A stretch of 64,000 nt of DNA from Streptomyces sp. JJ66 (GTDB lineage Bacteria > Actinomycetota > Actinomycetes > Streptomycetales > Streptomycetaceae): assembly GCF_019303495.1 (NCBI RefSeq), contig NZ_JAEVFI010000008.1, forward strand, positions 30,363 to 94,362, read 5' to 3'. The notes under the pieces were generated by a model. That model was not told where the DNA came from, did not search any database, and was given only the letters and a program-made list of their open reading frames with translations. A program made the position numbers and the translations under genes. Position 1 is the stretch's first letter. Every line of letters starts with the position of its first letter. Positions 17,400 to 26,585 of this stretch are shown here, piece after piece.

Positions 17400-18944
17400 C
17401 TAATCCGGCCCCGGAGCGTACGCGCGTACCGTCTCCACGGTGTCCGCGTCCCCGGGCCGCTTGTCCTCGCGGTACCGCAGGACGCGGGCGAAGCGCAGCG
17501 CCAGTCCCTCCGGGTAGCGCGGCGAGCGCTGGACGCCGTCGAAGGCGATCTCCACCACCAGCTCCGGACGCACCCGTACGCCCCACGGCTCGTGGGCTAC
17601 GGCCAGTTCCCCCAGCCGCTCGGTCTGCCAGGCGAGCAGCACATCGGTGAGTCCCTTGAAGGTCTTGCCCAGCATGGCGAAGGAGCCGTCGGCGCGGCGG
17701 GCGCCCAGGTGGAGGTTGGACAGCTTGCCGGTGCGCCGGCCGTGTCCCCACTCGGCGGCCAGCACCACCAGGTCGAGGGTGTGCACGGGTTTGACCTTCA
17801 GCCACGCCGCGCCCCGGCGCCCGGCGCTGTAGGCGGAATCCAGCGCCTTGACCACCACGCCTTCGTGTCCGTGGGCGAGGACGTCCTCGGTGAAGGCGCG
17901 GGCGGCGGCGCGCTGCTGGCCGTCGGCCGGGTCGGGCACCGCGTGCCGGCGTACCCGCAGCGGTGCGGGGACGAGGCGTGCCAGCTCCGCGTGCCGCCGC
18001 TCGGCGGGCTCGTCCAGCAGGTCGCGGCCGCCGAGGGCCAGCAGGTCGAAGAAGACAGCCGAGACCGGCAGCGCGGTGCGGGCGGTGGCCACGTCGGTGC
18101 GGGAACCAACACGGGCGGCGATGTCCTGGAATGGCCGGGGGCGCCGCGTCTCGTCCAGCGCGATCACCTCACCGTCCAGGACGGCCTGGTCCACGGCCAG
18201 CTCCCGGGCCGCGCCGACGACTTCGGGCAGCCGCTCGGTGATCTCGTCCAGCGTGCGGGTGTAGACGCGGACGTGGTCGCCGTCGCGGTGCACCTGCACC
18301 CGGATGCCGTCGAGCTTTTCCTCCACGGCACACGGGCCGAGCCGGTCCAGTGCCTCGTCCACCCCGGCGGCGGTCTGCGCGAGCATCGGCTGTACCGGGC
18401 GGCCGACGGTGAGCCGGAAATCGGCGAGCGCGGCGGGGCCGTGGCCGAGGAGCGCCTCGGCCACGGCGCCCAGCGACCCGCCGAGCATCACCGCGCGCCG
18501 GACCTCGCCGGCGTCGGCCCCGCGGGCGGCGGCCAGCCCCTCCACGGCGAGCGCGTCGAGCGCGCCCTGGCGCAGCTCACCGGTGATCAGCCGGACCAGG
18601 AAGTCCTGCTCCTCCTGTGTCGCGGCGCCCAGGAGCGCGTGCAGGCGGTCGCGTCGTTCCGCTTGCGCGCCCTTGCCGGAGACGGCGGCGATGCCGTCCA
18701 GCGCCGCGTGCACCTCACCGAGCGTCAGGCTCGGCGCGGCGGCGGGCGGCACGGACTCGGCCAGCGTCCGCCAGCCGACCCCGATGCGCCGCTGCGGCAG
18801 CCGTCCGGCCAGGTAGGTGACGGCGACGGGCGCCTCGGCGGGCTCGGCGGCCCGGAACAGCCCGGCCAGGTGGGCCACCTTCGCGGAGCGCGCGGAGGTA
18901 GCCGCCACGGCGCGGGACGTGCGGGCCAGATCGGCGAGCAGCAT
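17400..18944 (-). CDS. ATP-dependent DNA ligase (LigB type)
   Basis: 514 residues from the ATG at 18944. The AMP-binding lysine is Lys210 in the EKLDGIRVQVH motif. DGEVIALDETRRPRPFQDI, the motif block VFFDLLALGGRDL and EGVVVKALDSAY follow, with a C-terminal OB fold. An N-terminal DNA-binding domain precedes the core, as in the archaeal/eukaryal-type ligases found in actinobacteria beside the NAD-dependent LigA. It seals nicks using ATP. No Ku or primase-polymerase gene is adjacent, so a direct link to end joining is not supported here. Confidence 0.93.
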   Translation of the reverse strand: MLLADLARTSRAVAATSARSAKVAHLAGLFRAAEPAEAPVAVTYLAGRLPQRRIGVGWRTLAESVPPAAAPSLTLGEVHAALDGIAAVSGKGAQAERRDRLHALLGAATQEEQDFLVRLITGELRQGALDALAVEGLAAARGADAGEVRRAVMLGGSLGAVAEALLGHGPAALADFRLTVGRPVQPMLAQTAAGVDEALDRLGPCAVEEKLDGIRVQVHRDGDHVRVYTRTLDEITERLPEVVGAARELAVDQAVLDGEVIALDETRRPRPFQDIAARVGSRTDVATARTALPVSAVFFDLLALGGRDLLDEPAERRHAELARLVPAPLRVRRHAVPDPADGQQRAAARAFTEDVLAHGHEGVVVKALDSAYSAGRRGAAWLKVKPVHTLDLVVLAAEWGHGRRTGKLSNLHLGARRADGSFAMLGKTFKGLTDVLLAWQTERLGELAVAHEPWGVRVRPELVVEIAFDGVQRSPRYPEGLALRFARVLRYREDKRPGDADTVETVRAYAPGPD

Positions 18945-19184
18945 GGCCCCATCCTCGCGCAACGCCCGCCTCCTTGCCCGTGCGGACCACCTGTGGCGCA
19001 CAGCGCGTCCCCCAGGGCCGCGCCCGCCTCGCCCGTCCGCCGCTCACCCCGCGCCCTTCCGCCTGCGGCAGAGGTGTGCGCGTCAGGTTCCGGGGATACC
19101 TCGTAGGCTCATCGGTGGACCGGAGGTCAACCTCGGGCTGGCACGCGTGCTGGACCGTATCGAGGTGCTGGTGGAGGAGTGCGC

Positions 19185-19679
19185 ATGGCTGACACCCCAC
19201 GGCGGAGCCGCGCCCGGGACCGGGACGCGGAAGGGCGTGCCCGCAACGCCCGGCCGCGCGACGGCCTCGGTCGCCCCCTGCCCTACGGCAGCCCCGGTGT
19301 CGAGCGGCAGGCGGAGGGCGTGGTGCGTACCCCGGCGCAGGCCCTGGCGGAGGCACAGCGCCTGCTGGACGCCGGGCGGCCCTTCCACGCGCACGAGGTG
19401 CTGGAGGACGCCTGGAAGGCGGGGCCGCCCCAGGAACGGGAGCTGTGGCGCGGCCTGGCCCAGCTGGCCGTCGGCGTGACGCACGCGGCGCGCGGCAACC
19501 CCACCGGTGCGGCCGCCCTGCTGCGGCGCGGCGCGGCTTCCATCGAGCCGTACGCCGCCGCACCGCCGCACGGGGTGGACGTGGCCGGGCTCAGCGCGTG
19601 GGCGGCGGCACTGGCCGGGGAACTACCGGGGGCGGCCGCGCCGTCCGCCGCCCGGGTGGCGCCACGGCTGCGCGGGTGA
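19185..19679 (+). CDS. DUF309 family protein
   Basis: 164 residues from the ATG at 19185, preceded by GGAGGAG; an upstream GTG lies inside that site. The core AQRLLDAGRPFHAHEVLEDA followed by LWRGLAQLAVGVTHAARGN is diagnostic of DUF309, an all-helical family with a conserved His-x-His-Glu pattern. The first 45 residues are Arg-rich and variable. The function is unknown. It is divergent from the DNA ligase across 240 bases. Confidence 0.85.
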   Translation: MADTPRRSRARDRDAEGRARNARPRDGLGRPLPYGSPGVERQAEGVVRTPAQALAEAQRLLDAGRPFHAHEVLEDAWKAGPPQERELWRGLAQLAVGVTHAARGNPTGAAALLRRGAASIEPYAAAPPHGVDVAGLSAWAAALAGELPGAAAPSAARVAPRLRG

Positions 19680-20142
19680 CAGGTCGGGGGCGGGGCGCGG
19701 CGAAGGACGAGCGTCGTAACGGTTCCCGTTCTCCCCGTCACGGATGGTGCGGACGGTTGACGCTGTTTTGTAACCGCTGGTAACGCCTGTTGAGCTGCAC
19801 TGGAGGCCGGGGAGCCGGGGTGTGCTGCGGCCATCCTGGGCGCCGCGCCCACTCCTGCCCATCTCACCTGTGCACGGTGCACAGGCGGCGGGTTCGGCAT
19901 CCCACTAGCGTCCGGTCTCGTCCGTGCACCACCTACGCCTGTGCACGGCACGCCCGTGCACCACACACGCGCCGCCGGACCACCGTCACCCGCGGGCTGG
20001 CCGCGCTCGCACCGCTGGGGGCCGTTATGCAGAGGGTGGTCGAGCCGTCACCGTATCGCCGTACGCGCCGCGAGGGAACAGGACCGTGGGGCGCCCCCAG
20101 ACGGTCCGTCCGGGCGGACCGTCTGCCGCGGGGCAGCCTCTC
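19680..20142. other. Long intergenic control region upstream of the hydantoinase-type locus
   Basis: About 463 bases. It holds five copies of the palindromic hexamer GTGCAC between 19870 and 19961. A short open frame (20027-20146, 39 codons, ATG start) has a stop that overlaps the ATG at 20143 in an ATGA arrangement; it could be a leader peptide, but its composition is not distinctive. A TTGACG at 19757 could be a -35 element with a poorly matched -10. Confidence 0.4.
19867..19961. repeat. Cluster of five GTGCAC hexamers, two forming a perfect inverted repeat
   Basis: GTGCAC occurs at 19870, 19877, 19924, 19941 and 19956. The first two lie in CCTGTGCA-CGG-TGCACAGG (19867-19885), a perfect 8-bp inverted repeat. 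Five copies of one hexamer in 92 bases upstream of a catabolic gene set suggest an operator array. The regulator is unknown; the PucR protein encoded downstream is one candidate. Confidence 0.45.
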
Positions 20143-20733
20143 ATGAGGACCGCGTCGCCTTTACCGTGGCATGTTCTGTTCGGCGAGGCACCGCCGCCAG
20201 AATTGCGCGGCTACCAGGGCAGCGTCGTGCAGGCCCCCCGGGGCAGCGCGCTGGAGGCCCTGCAGGCCATGCGGCAACACGGCGCCGGTGTCGGCGCGCT
20301 GCTGGTCTGCCTCGTGCACGAACTGGCCCATGTCCCCATCGCGCCCGAGGACGGCCCCTGGCAGTGGCCGCCGCCCAGCGCGCTGTGCCGCCGCCGGATA
20401 ACCCGGTGCAGCTCCGGGGACGGTAGTGCCCTGGACTACCGGCCCTGCACCGCCCGCTTCTGGCTCCGCCCACCCGAGACTCCCGGCGTCCTGACGGACG
20501 GTCACGCCTTCTACGACACGCTGTGCCGCGTCCGTTCCCTGCGCCGGCGTTCCCCCCAGGCCCAGTTCCCAAGGCCCGCTCCGGTGCCGTTGCCCACCCC
20601 CGGCATTCCCTACGAAGACGTAAGTCCGCAAGAATCACCCCACGGGCCACACCCGTCCCACGGGCCGGACCCGCAGCACCACCAGCACCACCCGCAGGAT
20701 GTGGACGACCTGTACCACCGCTGGACGTCGTGA
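20143..20733 (+). CDS. Uncharacterised protein at the head of the hydantoinase-type operon
   Basis: 196 residues if translation begins at the ATG at 20143; the ribosome site is poor and the frame is open further upstream, so the start is uncertain. I do not recognise the family. The middle contains HELAH (59-63), which fits the HExxH zinc pattern, but no third ligand is evident. Several cysteines follow (LCRRRITRC). The C-terminus is His/Pro-rich (HGPDPQHHQHHPQDVDDLYH), possibly metal-binding. It ends 40 bases before the degenerate HyuA-like gene on the same strand. Regular codon usage and position support a real gene. Confidence 0.55.
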   Translation: MRTASPLPWHVLFGEAPPPELRGYQGSVVQAPRGSALEALQAMRQHGAGVGALLVCLVHELAHVPIAPEDGPWQWPPPSALCRRRITRCSSGDGSALDYRPCTARFWLRPPETPGVLTDGHAFYDTLCRVRSLRRRSPQAQFPRPAPVPLPTPGIPYEDVSPQESPHGPHPSHGPDPQHHQHHPQDVDDLYHRWTS

Positions 20734-20773
20734 GGCGCGCTGCGCGCCGCCACGGCCCGTACGGAGGGAACGC

Positions 20774-22192
20774 ATGCGCATCGGGGTCCGGCTGGACGCC
20801 CGCGAGCTCCACGCCGCACTGCTGGACGGTGACCGCGTGCACGGCGCGGCCACCGCACCCGTCAGCGGTGCGGCGTTCCCGCATGCCGCGGCCGACCGGG
20901 CGCTGCGCGGGCTGATCGCCGCCGCGGCCGCGCCCGTCACCTCCGTGACCTGGGACATCTCCGGCCGCCTCGCGGCAGCGCTCACCACCGCGACGAGCGA
21001 ACGCTCAACCCACCTAGGTTCCACGAGGGGTGACGACGCGTCCGCGTGCGGTGAAGACCAGCAGGCGGCAGCCGCCGTGCGGCCGGTGGGAGCGCTGCGG
21101 CTCGTGCCCCGGCCGCCCGCCGTGCCGGCGGCGGGGGACCACCCGGCGCCCCTGGTGCGCGCGCTGGTCGCCGGCCGCGGCAGCGCACCCGGCGGCCACG
21201 ACCTGTTCGGCACCGAACTGGCCCCGCTGGACCGGGCAGCAGTGCTGCGCCGTGCCGAGACCATGACGCGGGCCGGGCTGACCACGGTGGCCGTCACCGC
21301 CACCGGCGCCACCGCCCGCCCCGACCACGAACTGGAGGCCGCGGCGGCCATCCTCGACCGCTTCCCCCGGCTGCGGCTGTGCCTGTCCCACGAGACCGGC
21401 GGCCTCGGCCTGCTGGAACGCGAGGCCACCACCGTCATCAACGCGGCCCTGCTCGACCCCGCCGAGGCGCTGATATCCGGCGGTGAGCAGACCACGAAGG
21501 CGCTGCCCGGCGCGCCCGCCTGCTGGTTCGCCACCTCAGACGGCGGCCGGGTCTCCGGCCGCCGCCTCAGCTGGCTGCCCGTGCTGGGACTCGCGGCCAG
21601 CGGGGCCGCCGCCCTCACCGCCGCCGCCCGGCTGGCGGGCACCCCTGACGCCCTGGTGCTGCTCATCGCGGGCGGAGCGCTCACCGTGGGCCAGGTCCGC
21701 GAGGGGCTGCCGCACGTGGAGGCCGACCTGCCCGGCGTCGAGGGCGTCCGCATCGCCGCGCCCCAGCCGGTGCTCAGCACCGCGCCCGCCCGCTGTGGCG
21801 GCACCGCGCTGCTGGCCGCGCGCAGCCGCCACACCGCCGACGTCATCGCCGTACAGGACGAGGCACAGGCCCGCGTGGCGGAGGACTTCCTGCGCCTGAC
21901 ACATGGCCAGGCCCGGTTGCTGCGCCCCGACGCCGACCTGGCCGCCGCCGGTGCCGCCTGCACCGAACCGGGCGCCTGGCTCGATCTGCTGGTGCCCGTC
22001 GGTACCGGACAGACGCTCCCGGAGGTGCAACTCCAGGCCGAACAGCGGGCGCTGGACCTGGTGGCCGCGCACGGCGCCGAGCCCGGCTCCGCCCGCATCG
22101 TGCGCTCCTCGGCCACGGCCGTCGGCTACCTGCTCATCTACCGGCTGCAGATCCGGGCGGTCAGCACCCCGGTGCCGGGGGCCGCCCCATGA
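20774..22192 (+). CDS. Degenerate HyuA-like (hydantoinase/oxoprolinase N-terminal) protein
   Basis: 472 residues. The start (MRIGVRLDARELHAALLDGD) aligns with the beginning of HyuA/oxoprolinase proteins, but the phosphate-binding loop DxGGTxTD is replaced by RLDARELH. Family traits such as LPRL-type strands, CLSHETGGLGLLEREATTVI and ALLDPAEALISGGEQTTKAL remain. HyuA proteins open cyclic amides with ATP; this copy probably cannot bind ATP in the usual way and may be structural or regulatory. ACGGAGGGAACGC precedes the ATG. It overlaps DUF917 by 4 bases (ATGA), implying coupled translation. It is about 200 residues shorter than full HyuA. Confidence 0.72.
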   Translation: MRIGVRLDARELHAALLDGDRVHGAATAPVSGAAFPHAAADRALRGLIAAAAAPVTSVTWDISGRLAAALTTATSERSTHLGSTRGDDASACGEDQQAAAAVRPVGALRLVPRPPAVPAAGDHPAPLVRALVAGRGSAPGGHDLFGTELAPLDRAAVLRRAETMTRAGLTTVAVTATGATARPDHELEAAAAILDRFPRLRLCLSHETGGLGLLEREATTVINAALLDPAEALISGGEQTTKALPGAPACWFATSDGGRVSGRRLSWLPVLGLAASGAAALTAAARLAGTPDALVLLIAGGALTVGQVREGLPHVEADLPGVEGVRIAAPQPVLSTAPARCGGTALLAARSRHTADVIAVQDEAQARVAEDFLRLTHGQARLLRPDADLAAAGAACTEPGAWLDLLVPVGTGQTLPEVQLQAEQRALDLVAAHGAEPGSARIVRSSATAVGYLLIYRLQIRAVSTPVPGAAP

Positions 22193-23295
22193 CGGCCCCC
22201 GGCCCCCTGCGGCACATCGCCGCCCGCGACGTGCCAGTCCTCGTCGCGGGGAACGAACTGCTCAGCTCCGGCCGCGGCGCCGGCGGTCTGGACGGGCTGG
22301 CCCTGTGCGTCGAAGCGCTGCTGGACCGCCACGGCCCGGTGCCGCTGATGCCGCTGGACGGGTTGTCACCCGACGCCCGCTGCGCCGCCGTCGGCGCCGT
22401 CGGCGGCTTCGCACCGCTGATGGAACTGCCCTTTGGCGGAGACGAGTTCGCCACCGCCGTGCGCGTGCTGGAGGACCGCACCGGGCACCCGCTGGACGCC
22501 GTCGTCGCGCTCAACTCCGCAGGCCCCAACGCGCTCGTGCCCATCGCGGCCGCCGCCGCACTCGGGCTCCCCCTGGTGGACGGCGACGGCATGGGCCGCA
22601 TCCTGCCACTCATCCACCAGACCACCTACGCCCTGGCCGGACTGCCCGTCACCCCGTTGGCCGCCGTCAGCGCCGCCGGGGACAGCGTAGTGCTGACCAG
22701 CTCCACCGCCCGGGCCGAACGTCTCCTGCGCGGCCTCGTCGACGCCGCCGGCGGTCTGATGACGTGTGCCATGTACCCCGCGACGGCGGGCCAGCTGCGG
22801 CACGCGGCGATCCGCGGGTCCACCAGCCGCATCATGCGCATGGGCGAGCTGCTCACCACGCAGCCCCGCCACCCGGCCGTGCTGGCCGGGCTCAGCCGCA
22901 CCGTGGGCGCCCGGCTGCTGGCCAGCGGCCGCGTCGTCGCCCTGGACCTGCCCAGCCCCACCGCCTCCGCGCAGCAGTACCCTTCGATGCCGACCAGCAT
23001 CGTGGTCTCCGACCCCGCCGCGGATGGCCCCGTGGTACGCCTGGAGGCGCAGAACGAAATCCTGCTGGCGCTGATCGACGGTGCCGTGGTCGCCGCCGTA
23101 CCGGACGTGGTGTGCCTGCTGGACCGGCAGGCTCTGCGGCCGGTCGGCGTGGAGGGCGTCGCCGTAGGAGACCACGTGGACGTGCTGGTCATCCCGGCCG
23201 CACCGATGTGGCACAGCGCCGCCGGGCTCGCCCTGGCCGGGCCGCGGGCGTTCGGGTTCCCGGTACGCCACCCCGACGAGGAAGGCAGTCGATGA
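22189..23295 (+). CDS. DUF917 family protein (S-methyl thiohydantoin desulfurase family)
   Basis: 368 residues. DUF917 features are clear: FGGDEFATAVRVLE, LNSAGPNALVPIAAAAALGL and PLVDGDGMGRILPLIHQTTY near the N-terminal half. Some DUF917 proteins are zinc-dependent S-methyl thiohydantoin desulfurases acting in bacterial ergothioneine breakdown; others accompany hydantoinases with unknown roles. It overlaps both neighbours by 4 bases (ATGA on each side), so the degenerate HyuA, this gene and the PucR regulator form one tight operon. Substrate unknown. Confidence 0.85.
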   Translation: MTAPGPLRHIAARDVPVLVAGNELLSSGRGAGGLDGLALCVEALLDRHGPVPLMPLDGLSPDARCAAVGAVGGFAPLMELPFGGDEFATAVRVLEDRTGHPLDAVVALNSAGPNALVPIAAAAALGLPLVDGDGMGRILPLIHQTTYALAGLPVTPLAAVSAAGDSVVLTSSTARAERLLRGLVDAAGGLMTCAMYPATAGQLRHAAIRGSTSRIMRMGELLTTQPRHPAVLAGLSRTVGARLLASGRVVALDLPSPTASAQQYPSMPTSIVVSDPAADGPVVRLEAQNEILLALIDGAVVAAVPDVVCLLDRQALRPVGVEGVAVGDHVDVLVIPAAPMWHSAAGLALAGPRAFGFPVRHPDEEGSR

Positions 23296-24878
23296 GCCGC
23301 AGCCGGCCCTCCGGTGCGCTGACCGTGGCCGAACTGGTGCGCTTTGGCCCGCTCAGCGGTGCCCGCACCTGTGCCGAGGACCACCTGGACCGTCCGGTCA
23401 CCGGTGTCAGCCTCGTCTCCGATCTCGACCAGGCCCGCCGCTGCGCCCCGCAGACGGCCATGGTGCTCCACCCGGTCGCCGCCCAGGGCAGCTGGGCGCT
23501 GGAGGCCGCTCTGCGGTTCGCCTGGGAACGCAACGCCTCCTGCGTGGTGGCGCCGGTGGCCGTCCCCATCACCGGGTCCACGCCGCAGCTCGCCGAACGG
23601 CTGCGGATGCCGCTGCTGTCGGTGGCCGATCCGCCCCGGCTCGCACTGGACCTGGCCGTCGCCATCGCCGACACCGACGCCGCCCGCGACCGGCTCATCG
23701 CCCGCTGCGCCGTCCTGTTCGGCGAACGCTCCAGCCTGCGCGGCATCGTCGGCGTCCTCAACGCGGAAGTACCCGGGGCGGTGGCCGCGCTGCGCACCCA
23801 TGACGGCTACCTGCTCGCCGGACGGGCCGCCGCCGGACGCCCGCACGACGCGGCCCCCGCCGAGGGCCGCCGCGTCACCGTGCCGGTGCCGGGCCCCGAC
23901 GGGCGGCCGTGGGCGGTGCTCGTGGCCCAGCTCGGCGAGTCCGCCCCCGCCTGGGCCGAGACCGTCACGACCATCCTCGAACTCGCCCGCGCCCCCCTCA
24001 CCGCGGCCGGCGCCGGGCTGCGGCTGTCCCTGTCCCACCAGGCCGGGCGGGACCGGCTGCTGCTGGAGACCCTGCTGCGCGGCGACACCAGCCCGCCGCG
24101 GGAACACCCCTGGCCCGACGACGCCGGGCAGCCCGAACCCCACGCCCCGGACGGCTCCGAGGAAGCGGACGGCGGCGGACTGCCCGCCGAACAGCTCGCC
24201 CGCGAGGCGGGCTGGCCCGTGGACGGACGGCATGTGGCCGTGCGGCTCCGTCCCGCCCGCCCCGGCACCGCCGACCTCGACGGCGTCGCTCCCGGCGTCA
24301 TCGCCGCCTGGCAGAGCGGCCGCTTCACCGCCCCGCTCGTGGCCGGACGCGACGGCTGGACCACCTGGTTCACCGGCAGCGACGCCGAGCACGTCGTCCG
24401 CCTGGTGCGGCGCAGGCTCGCCCAGGCCCGCATCCCGCTGCCGCTGAGCGCGGGCGTCGGCGAAGTGGGCGAAGGCGTGGAGGGGTTGCGCCGTTCCGTG
24501 CGCGAGGCCGCGCTCGCCGCGACGGCCGCCGGTCACCTCGGCCCCGGCACCGTCGAGCGGTACGGCAGCCTCGGACCGCGCGCGGTGCTGGCCGCGCTGC
24601 CGGTCACCGAGGTCGCCGCCGCCGCGCGCACCCTGCTCGCGCCGCTGCTGGACGACGCCAAGTCCGGCGTGCTGCTGGCCACGCTCGCCGCGTTCCTGGA
24701 CTGCGCCGGGTCCACCGGGGCCGCCGCCGCGCGCCTGGGCGTGCACCGCAACACGGTGCTGGGCCGGCTGGAGCGCGTCCGGGCCCGGGGCGTGGACCCG
24801 GACGCGCCCGACCACCGGCTAGCCCTGCACCTGGCCTGCCACGCCCTGCTCAGCACCGGCGAAAGGGGCACCGGCTGA
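23292..24878 (+). CDS. PucR family transcriptional regulator
   Basis: 528 residues. The N-terminal PucR-type ligand domain (LTVAELVRFGPLSGARTCAE) leads through a GGDEF-related middle region to a C-terminal PucR helix-turn-helix (TLAAFLDCAGSTGAAAARLG then VHRNTVLGRLERV). PucR proteins sense purine-catabolism or related ring intermediates. As last gene of the operon with DUF917 and the HyuA-like gene, it is the obvious local regulator, possibly of the converging hyuA-hyuB pair too. The ATG overlaps the DUF917 stop. Its last 60 bases overlap the 3' end of hyuB on the other strand. Confidence 0.88.
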   Translation: MSRSRPSGALTVAELVRFGPLSGARTCAEDHLDRPVTGVSLVSDLDQARRCAPQTAMVLHPVAAQGSWALEAALRFAWERNASCVVAPVAVPITGSTPQLAERLRMPLLSVADPPRLALDLAVAIADTDAARDRLIARCAVLFGERSSLRGIVGVLNAEVPGAVAALRTHDGYLLAGRAAAGRPHDAAPAEGRRVTVPVPGPDGRPWAVLVAQLGESAPAWAETVTTILELARAPLTAAGAGLRLSLSHQAGRDRLLLETLLRGDTSPPREHPWPDDAGQPEPHAPDGSEEADGGGLPAEQLAREAGWPVDGRHVAVRLRPARPGTADLDGVAPGVIAAWQSGRFTAPLVAGRDGWTTWFTGSDAEHVVRLVRRRLAQARIPLPLSAGVGEVGEGVEGLRRSVREAALAATAAGHLGPGTVERYGSLGPRAVLAALPVTEVAAAARTLLAPLLDDAKSGVLLATLAAFLDCAGSTGAAAARLGVHRNTVLGRLERVRARGVDPDAPDHRLALHLACHALLSTGERGTG

Positions 24879-26585
24879 CGCGCCGTAGACCTCGGCCGCA
24901 CGGGCCGCCGAGACCTGGCCGTCCAGCACGTCCGCCCGCACCGCACCGGGGTCGCGCTCGGCCGCGTCGCCGTACCCGCCGCCGCCCCCGGTCAGGCAGC
25001 GCACCACGTCACCGGCGCGCAGCCGCACGCCGTTGCACTTCAGCAGCCGCCGTTCGTCCGGCCCCCCGGGGTTGATGATGACCTTTGGCGGCACCGCGTC
25101 CTGACCCCCCGCCAGGCCCCACGCCGGGGTCACCGAGCGCTCGAACCACAGCGACACCGTGCAGTCGGCCAGCGCCCGGTACTCGCGCACCACCCCGTTG
25201 CCGCCGCGCCAGCGCCCGGCGCCGCCGGAGTCCGGGCGGATGCCGTAGTGCGTGACCCGCAGCGGATAGCGGGCCTCGAACACCTCCACCGGCAGGTCCT
25301 TCAGCGAGCCGTTGACGTTGTTGATCAACGCGTCCTGCCCGTCCGAGCCCCGCCAGGCGCCCCAGCCGCCGAGCGTGGCCTCCAGGCTGACGTAGGGCCG
25401 GGCCACCCGCGGATCGGTGCCCGCGAACGTCACCACCATCGAGTCGCCGTGGCTGGCCGCCGCCACCCGGTCGGGCAGCGCGGGCGCCAGCGCCTTGGCC
25501 ACCAGGTCGATCAGCAGCCCCAGGTGCGAGAAGTACCACTGGCACGCGGCCGGGGGCTGGGCGCCGAACACCGACCCCTCGCGCACCCGCACCTCAAGCG
25601 GCCGGAACGAACCGCCGTTGCCGGGCACCTCCGGGCTTACCAGCAGTTTGTAACCCACCCGGCACGCCGAGACCGCCTGGGCCACCCCGCAGTTGACCGG
25701 GCCGGTGGTCTGGTCGGCGGACTCGGTGATGTCGAAGGTGAGCTGCGAGCCCGCGACGGTGATGCGCAGCCGGACCGGGACCGGCGTGTCCAGGTCGATG
25801 CCGTCGTTGTCCAGAAAGCCCTCGGCCGCGTACTCGCCGTCCGGGATGGCGGCGATCACCTCGCGCTCCAGCGCCTCGGTCTGCCGGAAGATCTCATCGC
25901 GCGCCGCGCGCAGCGTCGCCAGGCCGAAGCGGTCAACGATCTCCGCCAGCCGCCGCTGGCCCATGCGGATCGTGGCGATCATGGCGTTCATGTCGCCGGT
26001 GGTCGGATAGGGGAAACGCACATTGGTGGCGATCGTGTCGATCACCCCGGGCACGTCCTCGCCCGCCTCGACGAGTTTCTGCGGACCCATGCGCAGGCCC
26101 TCCTGGAAGATGTTCACCGAGTCCGTCGACCCGCCGGGGTCCTTGGAGCCGACGTCGATCCAGTGCGCGCGGGTGGCGGTGAACCCGGCCAGCTCGCCCC
26201 CGGTGAACACCGGGCCGAAGATGGTGACGTCGTTCAGGTGCGTCCCGCCGAGGTAACTGTCGTTGAGAATCCACACGTCGCCCGGCTGCCAGCACTGGCG
26301 GCCGAACCGTTCCTCGGTGGCCTTCGTGCAGCTCTCCAGGTTCCCCAGGAAGATCGGCAGCCCGGCCGACTGCCCGAGCACCTGGTGCTCGTCGTCCAGC
26401 AGCGCCACCACACAGTCGCCGCACTCGTAGATGACCGGCGTGTAGGCCGAGCGCATGAGCGTGGCGTTCATGTCGTCGGCCGCCGAGATCACCGCGTTGC
26501 GGACGATCTCCACGGTGACCGGGTCCACCGTCGTCTCCGCCGCTGTGACCGTGCCGCTGGCCGGGCTGTTCACCGCGCTGTTCAT
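24819..26585 (-). CDS. Hydantoinase B/oxoprolinase family protein (HyuB)
   Basis: 588 residues. [40 protein letters not shown] and the C-terminal [19 protein letters not shown] are hallmark HyuB blocks. HyuB works with HyuA in ATP-dependent opening of hydantoins, 5-oxoproline or acetone-carboxylase-like substrates. The ATG overlaps the stop of hyuA (ATGA), so the two subunits are translated together. Its C-terminal 60 bases run antisense to the end of the PucR gene. The protein is of normal length for the family. Confidence 0.92.
   Translation of the reverse strand: MNSAVNSPASGTVTAAETTVDPVTVEIVRNAVISAADDMNATLMRSAYTPVIYECGDCVVALLDDEHQVLGQSAGLPIFLGNLESCTKATEERFGRQCWQPGDVWILNDSYLGGTHLNDVTIFGPVFTGGELAGFTATRAHWIDVGSKDPGGSTDSVNIFQEGLRMGPQKLVEAGEDVPGVIDTIATNVRFPYPTTGDMNAMIATIRMGQRRLAEIVDRFGLATLRAARDEIFRQTEALEREVIAAIPDGEYAAEGFLDNDGIDLDTPVPVRLRITVAGSQLTFDITESADQTTGPVNCGVAQAVSACRVGYKLLVSPEVPGNGGSFRPLEVRVREGSVFGAQPPAACQWYFSHLGLLIDLVAKALAPALPDRVAAASHGDSMVVTFAGTDPRVARPYVSLEATLGGWGAWRGSDGQDALINNVNGSLKDLPVEVFEARYPLRVTHYGIRPDSGGAGRWRGGNGVVREYRALADCTVSLWFERSVTPAWGLAGGQDAVPPKVIINPGGPDERRLLKCNGVRLRAGDVVRCLTGGGGGYGDAAERDPGAVRADVLDGQVSAARAAEVYGASAGAPFAGAEQGVAGQVQG

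Noticed and set aside
17400..18944. A non-homologous end-joining operon
   Set aside because: Only the ligase is present; no Ku or primase-polymerase gene is nearby.
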